Below, one piece after another: positions 48,708 through 55,961 of a stretch of 60,685 nt of DNA (positions within the stretch are counted from its first letter, which is position 1; the number at the start of each line of letters is the position of its first letter). Source of the stretch: an uncultured beta proteobacterium (GTDB lineage Bacteria > Pseudomonadota > Gammaproteobacteria > Burkholderiales > Burkholderiaceae_C). The translations under genes were made by a program, and so were the position numbers. Where the stretch lies: positions 1 to 60,685 of the forward strand of contig CAIVHU010000183.1 in the NCBI GenBank assembly GCA_903905735.1. The letters are read 5' to 3'. Under the pieces are notes generated by a model, which did not search any database, had not been told where the DNA came from, and saw only the letters and a list, made by a program, of their open reading frames with translations.

Positions 48708-49913
48708 ATGACTGTTTCCAGCACCGACCTGATCCACCACGCCTACACCCCACCACCAGGTTTTGTAGCCCCGCAGCCTGGTGTGTTCAAGGCCTCCACG
48801 GTGTTTTTTCCCAACGTGGCCGCCATGCGCGACTTCGAGTGGAAGGACAAATCAGCCTACACCTACGGCCTGCACGGCACGCCCACCACTTACATGTTGG
48901 AAGAGCGGCTATGCACGCTGGAGGGCGGCTTGCAGTGCCTGTTGGTGCCCAGCGGCCTGGCCGCGATTGCGACGGTGTCACTCGCCTTGCTCAACAGCGG
49001 CGACGAGGTGCTGATCCCCGACAACGTCTATGGCCCCAACAAAGCGCTGGCTGAAGGCGAACTGATGCACTGGGGCATCAGCCACCAGTTTTATGACGCG
49101 CTCAATCCGCATGACCTGGCCGCCAAAATCAGCCCGAAGACCCGGCTGGTGTGGCTGGAAGCGGCGGGATCGGTCACGCTGGAGTTCCCGGACCTGCTGG
49201 AGCAGGTGCGCATCTGCCACGCCGCTGGTGTGCTCTGCGCGTTGGACAACACCTGGGGTGCCGGGCTGGCGTTTGCGCCGTTTGACCTGCAGCCCGGCTC
49301 CAAAACACCGCTGGCGGTTGATATTTCCATCCATGCGCTCACCAAATACCCCAACGGCGGCGGCGACGTGCTGATGGGCAGCGTCATCACCCGTGACGAA
49401 GCGCTGCACATGCGCCTCAAGCTGTGCCACATGCGGCTGGGCCTGGGTGTGGCTGCCAATGATGTAGAAGCGGTGCTGCGCGGCTTGCCCAGTCTCAAAT
49501 TACGTTACGCCGCCCATGACGAGGCGACCCGCGCCCTGGCGCACTGGTGCCAGACGCGCGCCGAATTTGCCCAGGTGCTGCACCCGGCTTTGGCCAATTC
49601 GCCCGGTCATCGTCACTGGCAGGTGTTGTGCACCGGTGAGCCCGGAAGCGCCGCCGGCCTGTTCAGCGTGATGTTCAAACCCGAGTACAGCCAGACGCAG
49701 GTGGATGCGTTTTGTGATGGTTTGAAGCTGTTTGAGATTGGTTACAGCTGGGGCGGCCCCGTCAGTCTGGTGATGCCTTATGCGCTTGACAGCATGAGAC
49801 CGGCCTGGCCTGAACACCTGGCGCGCGGCACGCTAGTGCGTTTTTCCATCGGTCTGGAAGCGGTCGAAGACTTGCGTGCCGACCTGGCAGCAGCGCTGGC
49901 GGCGATGGCCTGA
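48708..49913 (+). CDS. metC: Cystathionine beta-lyase (Cys/Met metabolism PLP enzyme)
   Basis: PLP-dependent enzyme of the trans-sulfuration family, probably converting cystathionine to homocysteine. Signatures include YTYGLHGTPTTYMLEERLCTLEGG and DNTWGAGLAF (PLP-binding Asp). The Schiff-base lysine is Lys213 in HALTKYPNGGGDVLMGS. The length is 401 residues. MetC and MetB differ subtly, and the GLHGTPTT/NTWGAG pattern favours beta-lyase. It is followed after 43 bp by a tiny Lys-rich gene. Confidence 0.78.
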   Translation: MTVSSTDLIHHAYTPPPGFVAPQPGVFKASTVFFPNVAAMRDFEWKDKSAYTYGLHGTPTTYMLEERLCTLEGGLQCLLVPSGLAAIATVSLALLNSGDEVLIPDNVYGPNKALAEGELMHWGISHQFYDALNPHDLAAKISPKTRLVWLEAAGSVTLEFPDLLEQVRICHAAGVLCALDNTWGAGLAFAPFDLQPGSKTPLAVDISIHALTKYPNGGGDVLMGSVITRDEALHMRLKLCHMRLGLGVAANDVEAVLRGLPSLKLRYAAHDEATRALAHWCQTRAEFAQVLHPALANSPGHRHWQVLCTGEPGSAAGLFSVMFKPEYSQTQVDAFCDGLKLFEIGYSWGGPVSLVMPYALDSMRPAWPEHLARGTLVRFSIGLEAVEDLRADLAAALAAMA

Positions 49914-49956
49914 TTCAAGCGGGTAAAATCGGGCGCATCAACCTTGAAAGACTACA

Positions 49957-50127
49957 TTGGCAACACCTAATTACGGCTACGAGAAGCGTCAGAAAGAACT
50001 GGCCAAAAAGAAGAAAAAAGAAGAAAAGCTCAAAGAAAAGGCCCAGCGCAAGGCCGGCGATCCTGTGCCTGATGACGAAGCCGTCGAACCAACCGGTCCA
50101 ACCGACGAGTCCGGCCAACCCACCTGA
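49957..50127 (+). CDS. Small conserved Lys-rich protein
   Basis: A 56-codon frame begins with TTG and reads MATPNYGYEKRQKELAKKKK, then a Lys/Glu-rich helix and an acidic Pro/Thr tail. The sequence GAAAGA lies about 6 nt before the TTG. Small proteins starting MATxNYxxEKRQxELAKKKKxEEK are, to my recollection, widespread in betaproteobacteria without a known function, which supports a real gene despite its size and rare start codon. It ends 7 bp from the convergent mnmH stop. Confidence 0.7.
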   Translation: MATPNYGYEKRQKELAKKKKKEEKLKEKAQRKAGDPVPDDEAVEPTGPTDESGQPT

Positions 50128-50134
50128 GCACGCC

Positions 50135-51202
50135 TCAACAGCTTCGGGTTGCCTGCAAGATTTGAGTACTCAAATCGGCCATAGCCCCCGCAGAGCGGTC
50201 AGTGGGTGCTATGGTTTTTGCATTTTTGAACTGGATGAAATTGCGCTGCATGGACTGCAGGTAAGCCGGGTCGTAGTGCTGGGTCAATAAATCCTGCACC
50301 ACCTGGGGCAACCGGCCTGAGCGCGCCAGCGCCATCCAGACTTCCACCACGGTGCGGCCGCGCAACTCTTTAAGCACCGCCAGCCGGTCACATAAAAACT
50401 CTACGTCGCGCACCAGATGGTCGTAGTCTTCCATCAGCAGCGCCACCCGCTCGGTGTCTGTCAACTGTAAATTCAGGCACGGACTTTGGCGCATCGCCTC
50501 CACCAGTGAGGTGGGGACGGACAGATTGCCCACCTTTTTGCTTTCACTCTCCACAAACACTGTCTGGGCCGGGTCAAAGTGGCGCAACGTGTCCCAGATC
50601 AAGGTATCAAAGCGCTTCTGGCTAGGCTGCGCCACGCCCGGAATGGCCCCCAGCACTGAGCTGCGGTGGTTGGCCAGTGCTTCCAGATCCAGCACCTGCG
50701 CACCCTGTCTGGCCAATGCCTGCAGCAGCCGCGTCTTGCCCGAACCCGTTGGTCCACACACCACCGAAAAGCGCAACGCGGGCACGATATGGTCAATGTC
50801 CTGCAGCATGGCCGCGCGAAATGCCTTATAGCCGCCTTCCACCAGCGTCACCCGGAATCCGATCTGGCTGAGAATCAGCGACAGCGCGCCGCTGCGCTGG
50901 CCACCGCGCCAGCAATAGGCCAGCGGCTTCCAGTCCTTCGGCTTGTCAATCACTTCGCGCTCAATATGCGCAGCAATGTTACGCGCGGCCATGGCGGCTC
51001 CGCGCTTGCGTGCTTCAAACGGGTTGACCTGCGCATACAGCGTGCCAATGTCATGGCGCTCGGTGTTGTTCAGGGTGGGCCAGTTGACAGCGCCGGGCAG
51101 GTGGTCGTGTGCAAATTCGTCTTCGCTGCGGGCATCAATCACCGCATCAAACTCGCCCAGGCGGTTGATCAGATCGGCCGCGCTCAGGGGTGTCAGGCTC
51201 AT
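50135..51202 (-). CDS. mnmH: tRNA 2-selenouridine synthase
   Basis: Replaces sulfur by selenium in 2-thiouridine at tRNA position 34 through a geranylated intermediate, using selenophosphate. The N-terminal rhodanese domain (about 5-128) carries catalytic Cys97 in YCWRGGQRSGAL. The P-loop domain has GPTGSGKT (150-157). The length is 355 residues. The last 30 residues are encoded within or next to a 54-nt repeat copy. selD is not in the window. Its start overlaps the end of the arylesterase gene by 4 bp, suggesting coupled translation. Confidence 0.92.
   Translation of the reverse strand: MSLTPLSAADLINRLGEFDAVIDARSEDEFAHDHLPGAVNWPTLNNTERHDIGTLYAQVNPFEARKRGAAMAARNIAAHIEREVIDKPKDWKPLAYCWRGGQRSGALSLILSQIGFRVTLVEGGYKAFRAAMLQDIDHIVPALRFSVVCGPTGSGKTRLLQALARQGAQVLDLEALANHRSSVLGAIPGVAQPSQKRFDTLIWDTLRHFDPAQTVFVESESKKVGNLSVPTSLVEAMRQSPCLNLQLTDTERVALLMEDYDHLVRDVEFLCDRLAVLKELRGRTVVEVWMALARSGRLPQVVQDLLTQHYDPAYLQSMQRNFIQFKNAKTIAPTDRSAGAMADLSTQILQATRSC
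50172..50225 (+). repeat. 54-nt dispersed repeat, copy 11 (inside the 3' end of mnmH)
   Basis: Starts AAATCGGCCATAGCCCC and has GGTGCTATGG in place of the right-hand box. It is diverged but in register, with the same missing A after AAATC as the copy in ygfZ. It encodes, on the opposite strand, part of the mnmH C-terminal tail (KTIAPTDRSAGAMADLS). Confidence 0.45.
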
Positions 51203-51882
51203 CGCAGCAGCTTTCTCAGTTCGGGCCAGATGTTGCCCAGGATGATCGGGTGCGCGGCTGCCAGCGGGTGAATGCGGTCAGCCTGAAACCATTTCAGGCT
51301 GTCAGGCACATCGGCCACACCTTTGAGCATGAAGGGCACCAGCGCCGCTTTGCTGGTCTTGGCCACGTCTGAGTAGATGCGGGCAAAGCGTTCGCCGTAG
51401 TCGCGCCCGTAATTGGGTGGCAATTGCATGCCCAGCAACAGCACTTTGGCCCCGGCTTTCTGCGCCGCTTGCGTCATGGCGGTCAGGTTGTCCTGCGTCA
51501 ACGCCAGTGACAGGCCTTGCAGCGCGTCATTGGCACCGAGCTCGATCACCAGCAGCGTCGGGTGGTGGTTTTCCAGCAGCGCAGGCAGACGGGCCATGCC
51601 GCCCGACGTGGTGTCACCGCTGATGCTGGCGTTGATCACGTTGGCCGCAATTTTTTCGGTAGCGAGCTTTTTCTCAAGCAGCGCGACCCAGCCGCTGCCA
51701 CGTTGAAGGCCGTATTCGGCGCTCAGCGAGTCACCCAGCACCAAAATCGTCGGTTTCAGATGTCTGGTTGCCATGGTTTGAGACTGGGCTGCGTGCAAGC
51801 TAATCCCTGTCGCAGCCAGCGTCAGGGTCAACGCGATACAGTGACGGCGATTGATATTTTTCAAGTTCAAAGAAACACCCAT
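51199..51882 (-). CDS. Arylesterase / SGNH-hydrolase (TesA-like)
   Basis: Exported GDSL hydrolase related to TesA (lysophospholipase/thioesterase/arylesterase). A signal peptide (about 1-36) precedes block I LVLGDSLSAEYGL (catalytic Ser), block III ELGANDALQG and block V DRIHPLAAAH with the catalytic Asp and His. The ATG at 51882 gives 227 residues. It is divergent from the ABC ATPase, and the two ATG codons overlap in a single CATG (51880-51883). The frame stays open further upstream but reads antisense to the ATPase. The divergent tesA-ybbA pair is also found in E. coli. Confidence 0.87.
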   Translation of the reverse strand: MGVSLNLKNINRRHCIALTLTLAATGISLHAAQSQTMATRHLKPTILVLGDSLSAEYGLQRGSGWVALLEKKLATEKIAANVINASISGDTTSGGMARLPALLENHHPTLLVIELGANDALQGLSLALTQDNLTAMTQAAQKAGAKVLLLGMQLPPNYGRDYGERFARIYSDVAKTSKAALVPFMLKGVADVPDSLKWFQADRIHPLAAAHPIILGNIWPELRKLLR

Positions 51883-52564
51883 GTCAGATTGCATTATTTC
51901 GGTCGAGCACGTTTTCAAGTCTGTGACCGACTCGACCGGCACACTCGATATTCTGCGCGATATCGATTTCCAGTTGAACCAGCGGGAAACAGTCGCCATT
52001 GTCGGTGCCTCCGGCTCGGGCAAAAGTACATTGTTGTCGATCATTGCCGGGCTCGATGTGCCCAGCCAAGGCACGGTCAAGCTGGCGGGGCAGGACATCT
52101 TTGCCATGAGCGAGGATCAGCGCGCTGCCCTGCGGGCCCAGAAAGTCGGCTTTGTGTTCCAGAGCTTCCAGTTGCTGGGCAATTTGACCGCGCTGGAAAA
52201 CGTGATGTTGCCCCTTGAACTCGCGAACCGGCGCGATGCGCGTCATGCCGCGACCGAACTGCTGGCGCGCGTGGGCCTGTCGCAGCGCCTGGGGCAATAC
52301 CCCAAGGTGCTCTCGGGCGGTGAGCAGCAGCGTGTGGCGCTGGCCCGTGCCTTTGTGGTGAATCCCGCCGTGCTGCTGGCTGACGAGCCCACTGGCAGCC
52401 TGGACTTTGCGACTGGTGAGACGGTGATGGAGCTGATGCTGGACCTGAATCGCGAGCTGGGTACCACGCTGGTGCTGGTGACCCATGACAAGGCCTTGGC
52501 GGCGCGCTGCCAGCGTGTCATCACGATCGAGGCGGGGCGGGTGCATGGGGTTGGTCTATCCTAA
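51881..52564 (+). CDS. ABC transporter ATP-binding protein (YbbA/LolD type)
   Basis: A 227-residue ATPase subunit. Walker A is GASGSGKST, followed by a Q-loop with FVFQSFQLLGN. The ABC signature is LSGGEQQRVALARAF, Walker B is LLADEPTG, and the H-loop is LVTHDKALA. It belongs to the MacB/LolD/YbbA group that works with FtsX-type permeases. E. coli has ybbP beside ybbA, but no permease gene follows here. The start codon overlaps that of the divergent arylesterase. Confidence 0.9.
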   Translation: MSDCIISVEHVFKSVTDSTGTLDILRDIDFQLNQRETVAIVGASGSGKSTLLSIIAGLDVPSQGTVKLAGQDIFAMSEDQRAALRAQKVGFVFQSFQLLGNLTALENVMLPLELANRRDARHAATELLARVGLSQRLGQYPKVLSGGEQQRVALARAFVVNPAVLLADEPTGSLDFATGETVMELMLDLNRELGTTLVLVTHDKALAARCQRVITIEAGRVHGVGLS

Positions 52565-52598
52565 GTTTGGCCTAAGCCAAGCCTAAGGAAAAACTAAG
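52560..52598 (+). promoter_or_regulatory. Four CTAAG direct repeats at 11-bp spacing (response-regulator box array)
   Basis: CCTAAG occurs at 52560, 52571 and 52582, and ACTAAG at 52593, each separated by exactly 5 bp (11-bp period). Tandem hexamers with 5-bp spacers are the usual binding geometry of OmpR/PmrA/QseB-type regulators (PmrA box CTTAAG-N5-CTTAAG). An OmpR-family regulator gene lies 420 bp downstream. The first box overlaps the stop of the ABC ATPase. Confidence 0.6.
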
Positions 52599-52622
52599 CT
52601 GGGGTCCGTACAGTCACGCTCA

Positions 52623-52639
52623 GTTGGTTCAGAACCAAC
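52623..52639. promoter_or_regulatory. Perfect 7-bp palindrome in the leader of the small secreted peptide gene
   Basis: GTTGGTT and AACCAAC are separated by CAG. It lies 43 bp before the ATG at 52683 and 24 bp after the CTAAG box array. It could be an operator or a 5' leader hairpin; no T-tract follows. Confidence 0.4.
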
Positions 52640-52682
52640 ATGTCAGCAACCGACTTAACCGTCATCACTTCAAGGATTCCTC

Positions 52683-52904
52683 ATGAAATCAAGTATCACT
52701 GCTCTGTGCATCGCCGCTGGTGTTTTGGGTTCCAGCCTGTCTTTTGCTGCTACCCCTGCAGCACCTGCCGCCCCGGCTGCTCCGGTCGCTGCTGCAGCCA
52801 CTGAAGCCACTCCCGCTGCTGCACCTGTGACCAAGGCTGCCAAAAAGAAGGTGAAAAAGCACGCTGCCAAGAAAGCCATGAAGAAGGCTTCAGCCGCTGC
52901 CTAA
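52683..52904 (+). CDS. Small secreted Ala/Pro/Lys-rich peptide
   Basis: A 73-residue protein. A signal peptide (1-22, ending SFA) is followed by a low-complexity Ala/Pro stretch with repeated APAAPA and then a strongly basic C-terminus (KKKVKKHAAKKAMKKA). The mature form would be a short cationic periplasmic or secreted peptide. It has its own upstream box array and a strong terminator, so it is an independent unit beside an OmpR-type two-component system. I recognise no named family. Confidence 0.75.
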   Translation: MKSSITALCIAAGVLGSSLSFAATPAAPAAPAAPVAAAATEATPAAAPVTKAAKKKVKKHAAKKAMKKASAAA

Positions 52905-52935
52905 GTTTTCGGCCTGGGTGGGTCAGCCCACCTTG

Positions 52936-52965
52936 CAAAAAACCGCGCTATGGCGCGGTTTTTTT
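52936..52965 (+). terminator. Strong rho-independent terminator after the small secreted peptide gene
   Basis: ACCGCGC (52942-52948) pairs with GCGCGGT (52953-52959) around TATG, extended by an upstream A-run against the following T-run (52959-52965). This is the clearest terminator in the window. The regulator gene starts 51 bp downstream. Confidence 0.88.
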
Positions 52966-53015
52966 GCGTCTGGACCGTGATAAGCTGAAAAATCTCCCAT
53001 TGTCTGGAAAGTCCC

Positions 53016-53681
53016 ATGCGTGTTCTCCTGGTTGAAGATGATCCCCTGATTGGCGAAGCGGTGCGCGTCGGTCTGGCGCGCCTGGGCATCACCATTGACT
53101 GGGTGCGTGACGGCGAGCTGGGCCTGCAATGTGCCCGCAGTGAGCCCTTTGATGCCGTGGTGTTGGACCTGGGCCTGCCCAAGCGCGATGGCATGCAGGT
53201 GCTGCGTGACCTGCGCAATGGTGGCCATCAGATGCCGATTTTGGTGGTGACCGCGCGAGATGCCTTGTCTGACCGCGTGGCCGGGCTGGATGCCGGCGCC
53301 AACGACTACATTCTCAAACCCTTTGAGATGGATGAACTGGCCGCGCGCCTGCGATCAGCCATTCGCAGTCGCTCGGGCAGGGCGGACCCCGTCTTGCGCA
53401 GCGGAGCGCTGGCGCTGCACCCGGATACCAAAATCGTTACCAAAGCGGGTATGGTGGTTGGCCTGTCGGCCCGCGAATTTGCCCTGCTGGAGCTGCTCAT
53501 GCGTCGTCCCGGCATGCCCATGTCACGCGCGCAGCTGGAAGAGCGGCTGCTGGGCTGGGGCGAAGAAGTGGCCAGCAACGCGCTGGAGGTCAACATCCAC
53601 AACCTGCGCCGCAAATTGGGTGTGGAGAGCATCCTCAACATCCGGGGCGTGGGCTACTTTGTGCCGCGCGATAACCCGTGA
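53016..53681 (+). CDS. OmpR-family response regulator (QseB/PmrA-like)
   Basis: Receiver domain (1-115) with acidic residues Glu7, Asp8 and Asp9, phospho-acceptor Asp51, Thr79 and Lys101 (KPFEMDELAARLR). A winged-helix DNA-binding domain follows (about 125-218, with LSAREFALLELLMRRPG and NIHNLRRKLG). The length is 221 residues. Sequence style matches the QseB/PmrA/TctD branch. It overlaps its kinase by 1 bp (TGATG). A direct-repeat box array suited to this family lies upstream of the small peptide gene at 52683, a likely target. Confidence 0.92.
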   Translation: MRVLLVEDDPLIGEAVRVGLARLGITIDWVRDGELGLQCARSEPFDAVVLDLGLPKRDGMQVLRDLRNGGHQMPILVVTARDALSDRVAGLDAGANDYILKPFEMDELAARLRSAIRSRSGRADPVLRSGALALHPDTKIVTKAGMVVGLSAREFALLELLMRRPGMPMSRAQLEERLLGWGEEVASNALEVNIHNLRRKLGVESILNIRGVGYFVPRDNP

Positions 53682-55009
53682 TGTTCTCGCTGGAAAGCCG
53701 TCTCAAAAGGCGCCTGTTGGTCGGTGTGCTGCTGGTCAGTTTGGTACTGGCGGTCACGGTTCGGACGGAAGTCCACAAGCAACAGCAGGAATTGTTGGAC
53801 TACCAGCTGGAACAGGTGGCGCGCGCGCTCATCCTCAGCGACCTGCAGGGCACCGTGCAGACCTGGGACTCTGACCCCGCGCTGCACCTGGATGTGCAGA
53901 TCTGGGATGCCGAAGGCAGGCTGCTGTATCGCTCCAGCGAGCAGATTGACGTTGCCCTGGACACCCCTCCCGGCTTGTCATCGGTACAAAGTGGCCACCA
54001 AAAAGATGCGGTGGAACTCAAGGTATTCACACTGAGCAACGGCGAACGCACCGTGCAGGTGATGCATTCACAGCGTCTGCGGGATGCCTTGTATTGGGAC
54101 GCGGAACTGGCGGTGGTTATCCCGGCATTGCTGGTGATGCTGGTGGGTGCAGTGCTGGTGACCCTGACCATCCGCAAGGAGCTCGAACCCATCCGCGAGC
54201 TGGACCAGGAGTTAAGCCGACGCGATGCCAACTCCCTGCAGTCGGTGGTGCTGCCCCAGGCGCCGGCTGAACTGGCCAGCGTGGTCAGCACCCTGAACCG
54301 CTTGTTGCAACAGCTTGATGCCAGCCTACAGGCGCACAAGCGCTTCATTGCCAACGCCGCGCATGAGCTGCGCACACCCATCACCGCGCTCAGTCTGGAG
54401 GTCGACAACCTGCTGCTTGGGCAGGATCAGGCGCAGATGCAAGCCACGGCGGCCCGGCTCAAACTGGGCACGCAACGCGCCCAGCATCTGTTGCAGCAAA
54501 TGCTGACACTGGCCCGGCTCGAAGCCCGCACCCAACCCAGGCCTCGTGTCGCCATCGATCTGCAACAACTGGTGCAGCAATCCATGATGGGCCTCTCGGC
54601 CCACGCCAGCCACAGGGGCATTGAATTTGCGCTTGAAACCATCGGCCCGGCGGTGGTGCAGGGTGACGCGGACGACCTGCGCCTGCTGGTGGACAACCTG
54701 CTGGGCAATGCACTGAAGTTTTCACCTGCCAACGCGGAGGTCGAGGTCAGCATCCAGCGACAGGATCACGCGGTCACCCTGCTGGTGCGCGACAGTGGTA
54801 CCGGTATTGCGCCCGAACTGCGCGAGCGCAGCGTGCTGCCGTTTGTGCGGGTCAATGCGGCCGTGGAGGGCTCAGGGCTGGGGCTGGCGATTGCGCTGGA
54901 AGTGGTGCACAACCACGGGGCCAGCCTGTCGCTGGAAGACCCGGCCAGCGGGCCTGGCTTGCAGGTGCGGGTGGTGTTTGCCGATCAGACGTCGGCCAGC
55001 AAAGGGTAG
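53681..55009 (+). CDS. Two-component sensor histidine kinase (QseC/PmrB-like)
   Basis: Membrane kinase with transmembrane helices at about 12-27 and 143-164, a roughly 115-residue periplasmic sensor, a HAMP-like linker (about 165-215), phospho-acceptor His228 in NAAHELRTPITAL, and an ATPase domain with NLLGNALKFSP (N box), RDSGTGIAP and GSGLGLAIA. It has 442 residues from ATG 53681; GTG 53678 would add one residue. The short extracytoplasmic domain lacks an obvious ligand motif. Confidence 0.92.
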   Translation: MFSLESRLKRRLLVGVLLVSLVLAVTVRTEVHKQQQELLDYQLEQVARALILSDLQGTVQTWDSDPALHLDVQIWDAEGRLLYRSSEQIDVALDTPPGLSSVQSGHQKDAVELKVFTLSNGERTVQVMHSQRLRDALYWDAELAVVIPALLVMLVGAVLVTLTIRKELEPIRELDQELSRRDANSLQSVVLPQAPAELASVVSTLNRLLQQLDASLQAHKRFIANAAHELRTPITALSLEVDNLLLGQDQAQMQATAARLKLGTQRAQHLLQQMLTLARLEARTQPRPRVAIDLQQLVQQSMMGLSAHASHRGIEFALETIGPAVVQGDADDLRLLVDNLLGNALKFSPANAEVEVSIQRQDHAVTLLVRDSGTGIAPELRERSVLPFVRVNAAVEGSGLGLAIALEVVHNHGASLSLEDPASGPGLQVRVVFADQTSASKG

Positions 55010-55914
55010 GGTGGTAGTGCCAGCGTCAGCAGTGGCCCGTCCAAACCACCCAGACGCACGCCACTGGCTTCAAACGCGCTGATCTGCATCGACACGATGG
55101 CATCAAAGCCACCGGCAGGTGCTGCCGCCGCCTGCGCCACGGTGCCGCAGGGCTGGCCTTCGTCCGCCGGCAAAAAAACCTCGTCGCCAGCTTGCAAGGG
55201 CGCATCAGCGTGCGCCAGGTAGGCGCGGCGCTTCAAGGTGCCGCGAAACTGGCTGCGCGCCACCACCTCCTGGCCGGGGTAGCAACCTTTCTTGAAATTC
55301 ACACCGCCCACCGACTCGTAGTTGACCATCTGCGGCACAAAGGCTTCAAAAACCGGCTGCGTCAGGGTGACGATGCCGCTGCGCACCTCGCTCCAGGCCC
55401 ACAGCTCGGCTGACATGGCCTCGCCCGCAGGCGCAGCGTGGCCAACAGGGGCGACCCACAGCGCACGCGCCACACCATCTGCCGGGTACAGGTTGATCAG
55501 GGCTACATCATCAAAATCGGCTCTAGCCCATATCTGGTCTGCGTAGCCAGCTATCTTTGACGTAGCGCTCTGCAAGGCGCTGCCAGCCAGGCCATACAGC
55601 GCAAAGTCGCCGCTGGCATCGGTGAGCTTGACCTTCGACCTCAGGATGAACATCGATAGCCGCTTGAGCGTCGTGGCCAAAAGGTCGCGGCTACACACCA
55701 GCAGGATGTCAGTCTCACTGCGTTTGAAGCCGATAAAACTCGCTTGCAAACGGCCTTTGGCGCTGCAGAAACCGGCCAGGCGGGCCTGGTTTTGGCCCAA
55801 CAACACAAAGTCCTGAGTGAACTGGTTGTGCAGAAATTTGGCGGCATCGTCGCCTTGTGCACGTATCAGCCCTAAATGTGTCAGCGGGGCCACGCCGTGG
55901 AGTTGGATTTGCAT
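54985..55914 (-). CDS. ygfZ: Folate-binding YgfZ/GcvT-like protein
   Basis: Tetrahydrofolate-dependent protein that supports repair or assembly of certain iron-sulfur enzymes such as MiaB. The diagnostic KGCYPGQEVVAR motif with its conserved Cys is present. Several in-frame ATGs lie close together at 55941, 55929, 55923 and 55914, none with a good ribosome-binding site. I use 55914, giving 309 residues starting MQIQLHGVAPLTHLG. Its middle contains a 54-nt repeat copy read antisense, encoding about 18 residues (TSKIAGYADQIWARADF). It is divergent from mltG and convergent with the sensor kinase, whose stop it overlaps by 25 bp. Confidence 0.88.
   Translation of the reverse strand: MQIQLHGVAPLTHLGLIRAQGDDAAKFLHNQFTQDFVLLGQNQARLAGFCSAKGRLQASFIGFKRSETDILLVCSRDLLATTLKRLSMFILRSKVKLTDASGDFALYGLAGSALQSATSKIAGYADQIWARADFDDVALINLYPADGVARALWVAPVGHAAPAGEAMSAELWAWSEVRSGIVTLTQPVFEAFVPQMVNYESVGGVNFKKGCYPGQEVVARSQFRGTLKRRAYLAHADAPLQAGDEVFLPADEGQPCGTVAQAAAAPAGGFDAIVSMQISAFEASGVRLGGLDGPLLTLALPPYPLLADV
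55513..55566 (+). repeat. 54-nt dispersed repeat, copy 12 (inside ygfZ)
   Basis: Has AAATCGGCTCTAGCCC at the left, GCCAGCTATC near positions 35-44 and a terminal GTAGC. The gene reads the opposite strand with no stop. It is clearly the same element as the aceF, lpdA and intergenic copies. Confidence 0.7.
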
Positions 55915-55961
55915 GCCGCGCATTATCATGCGGTGTTCCATTTGGGGAAGGCAGCAGGGTT

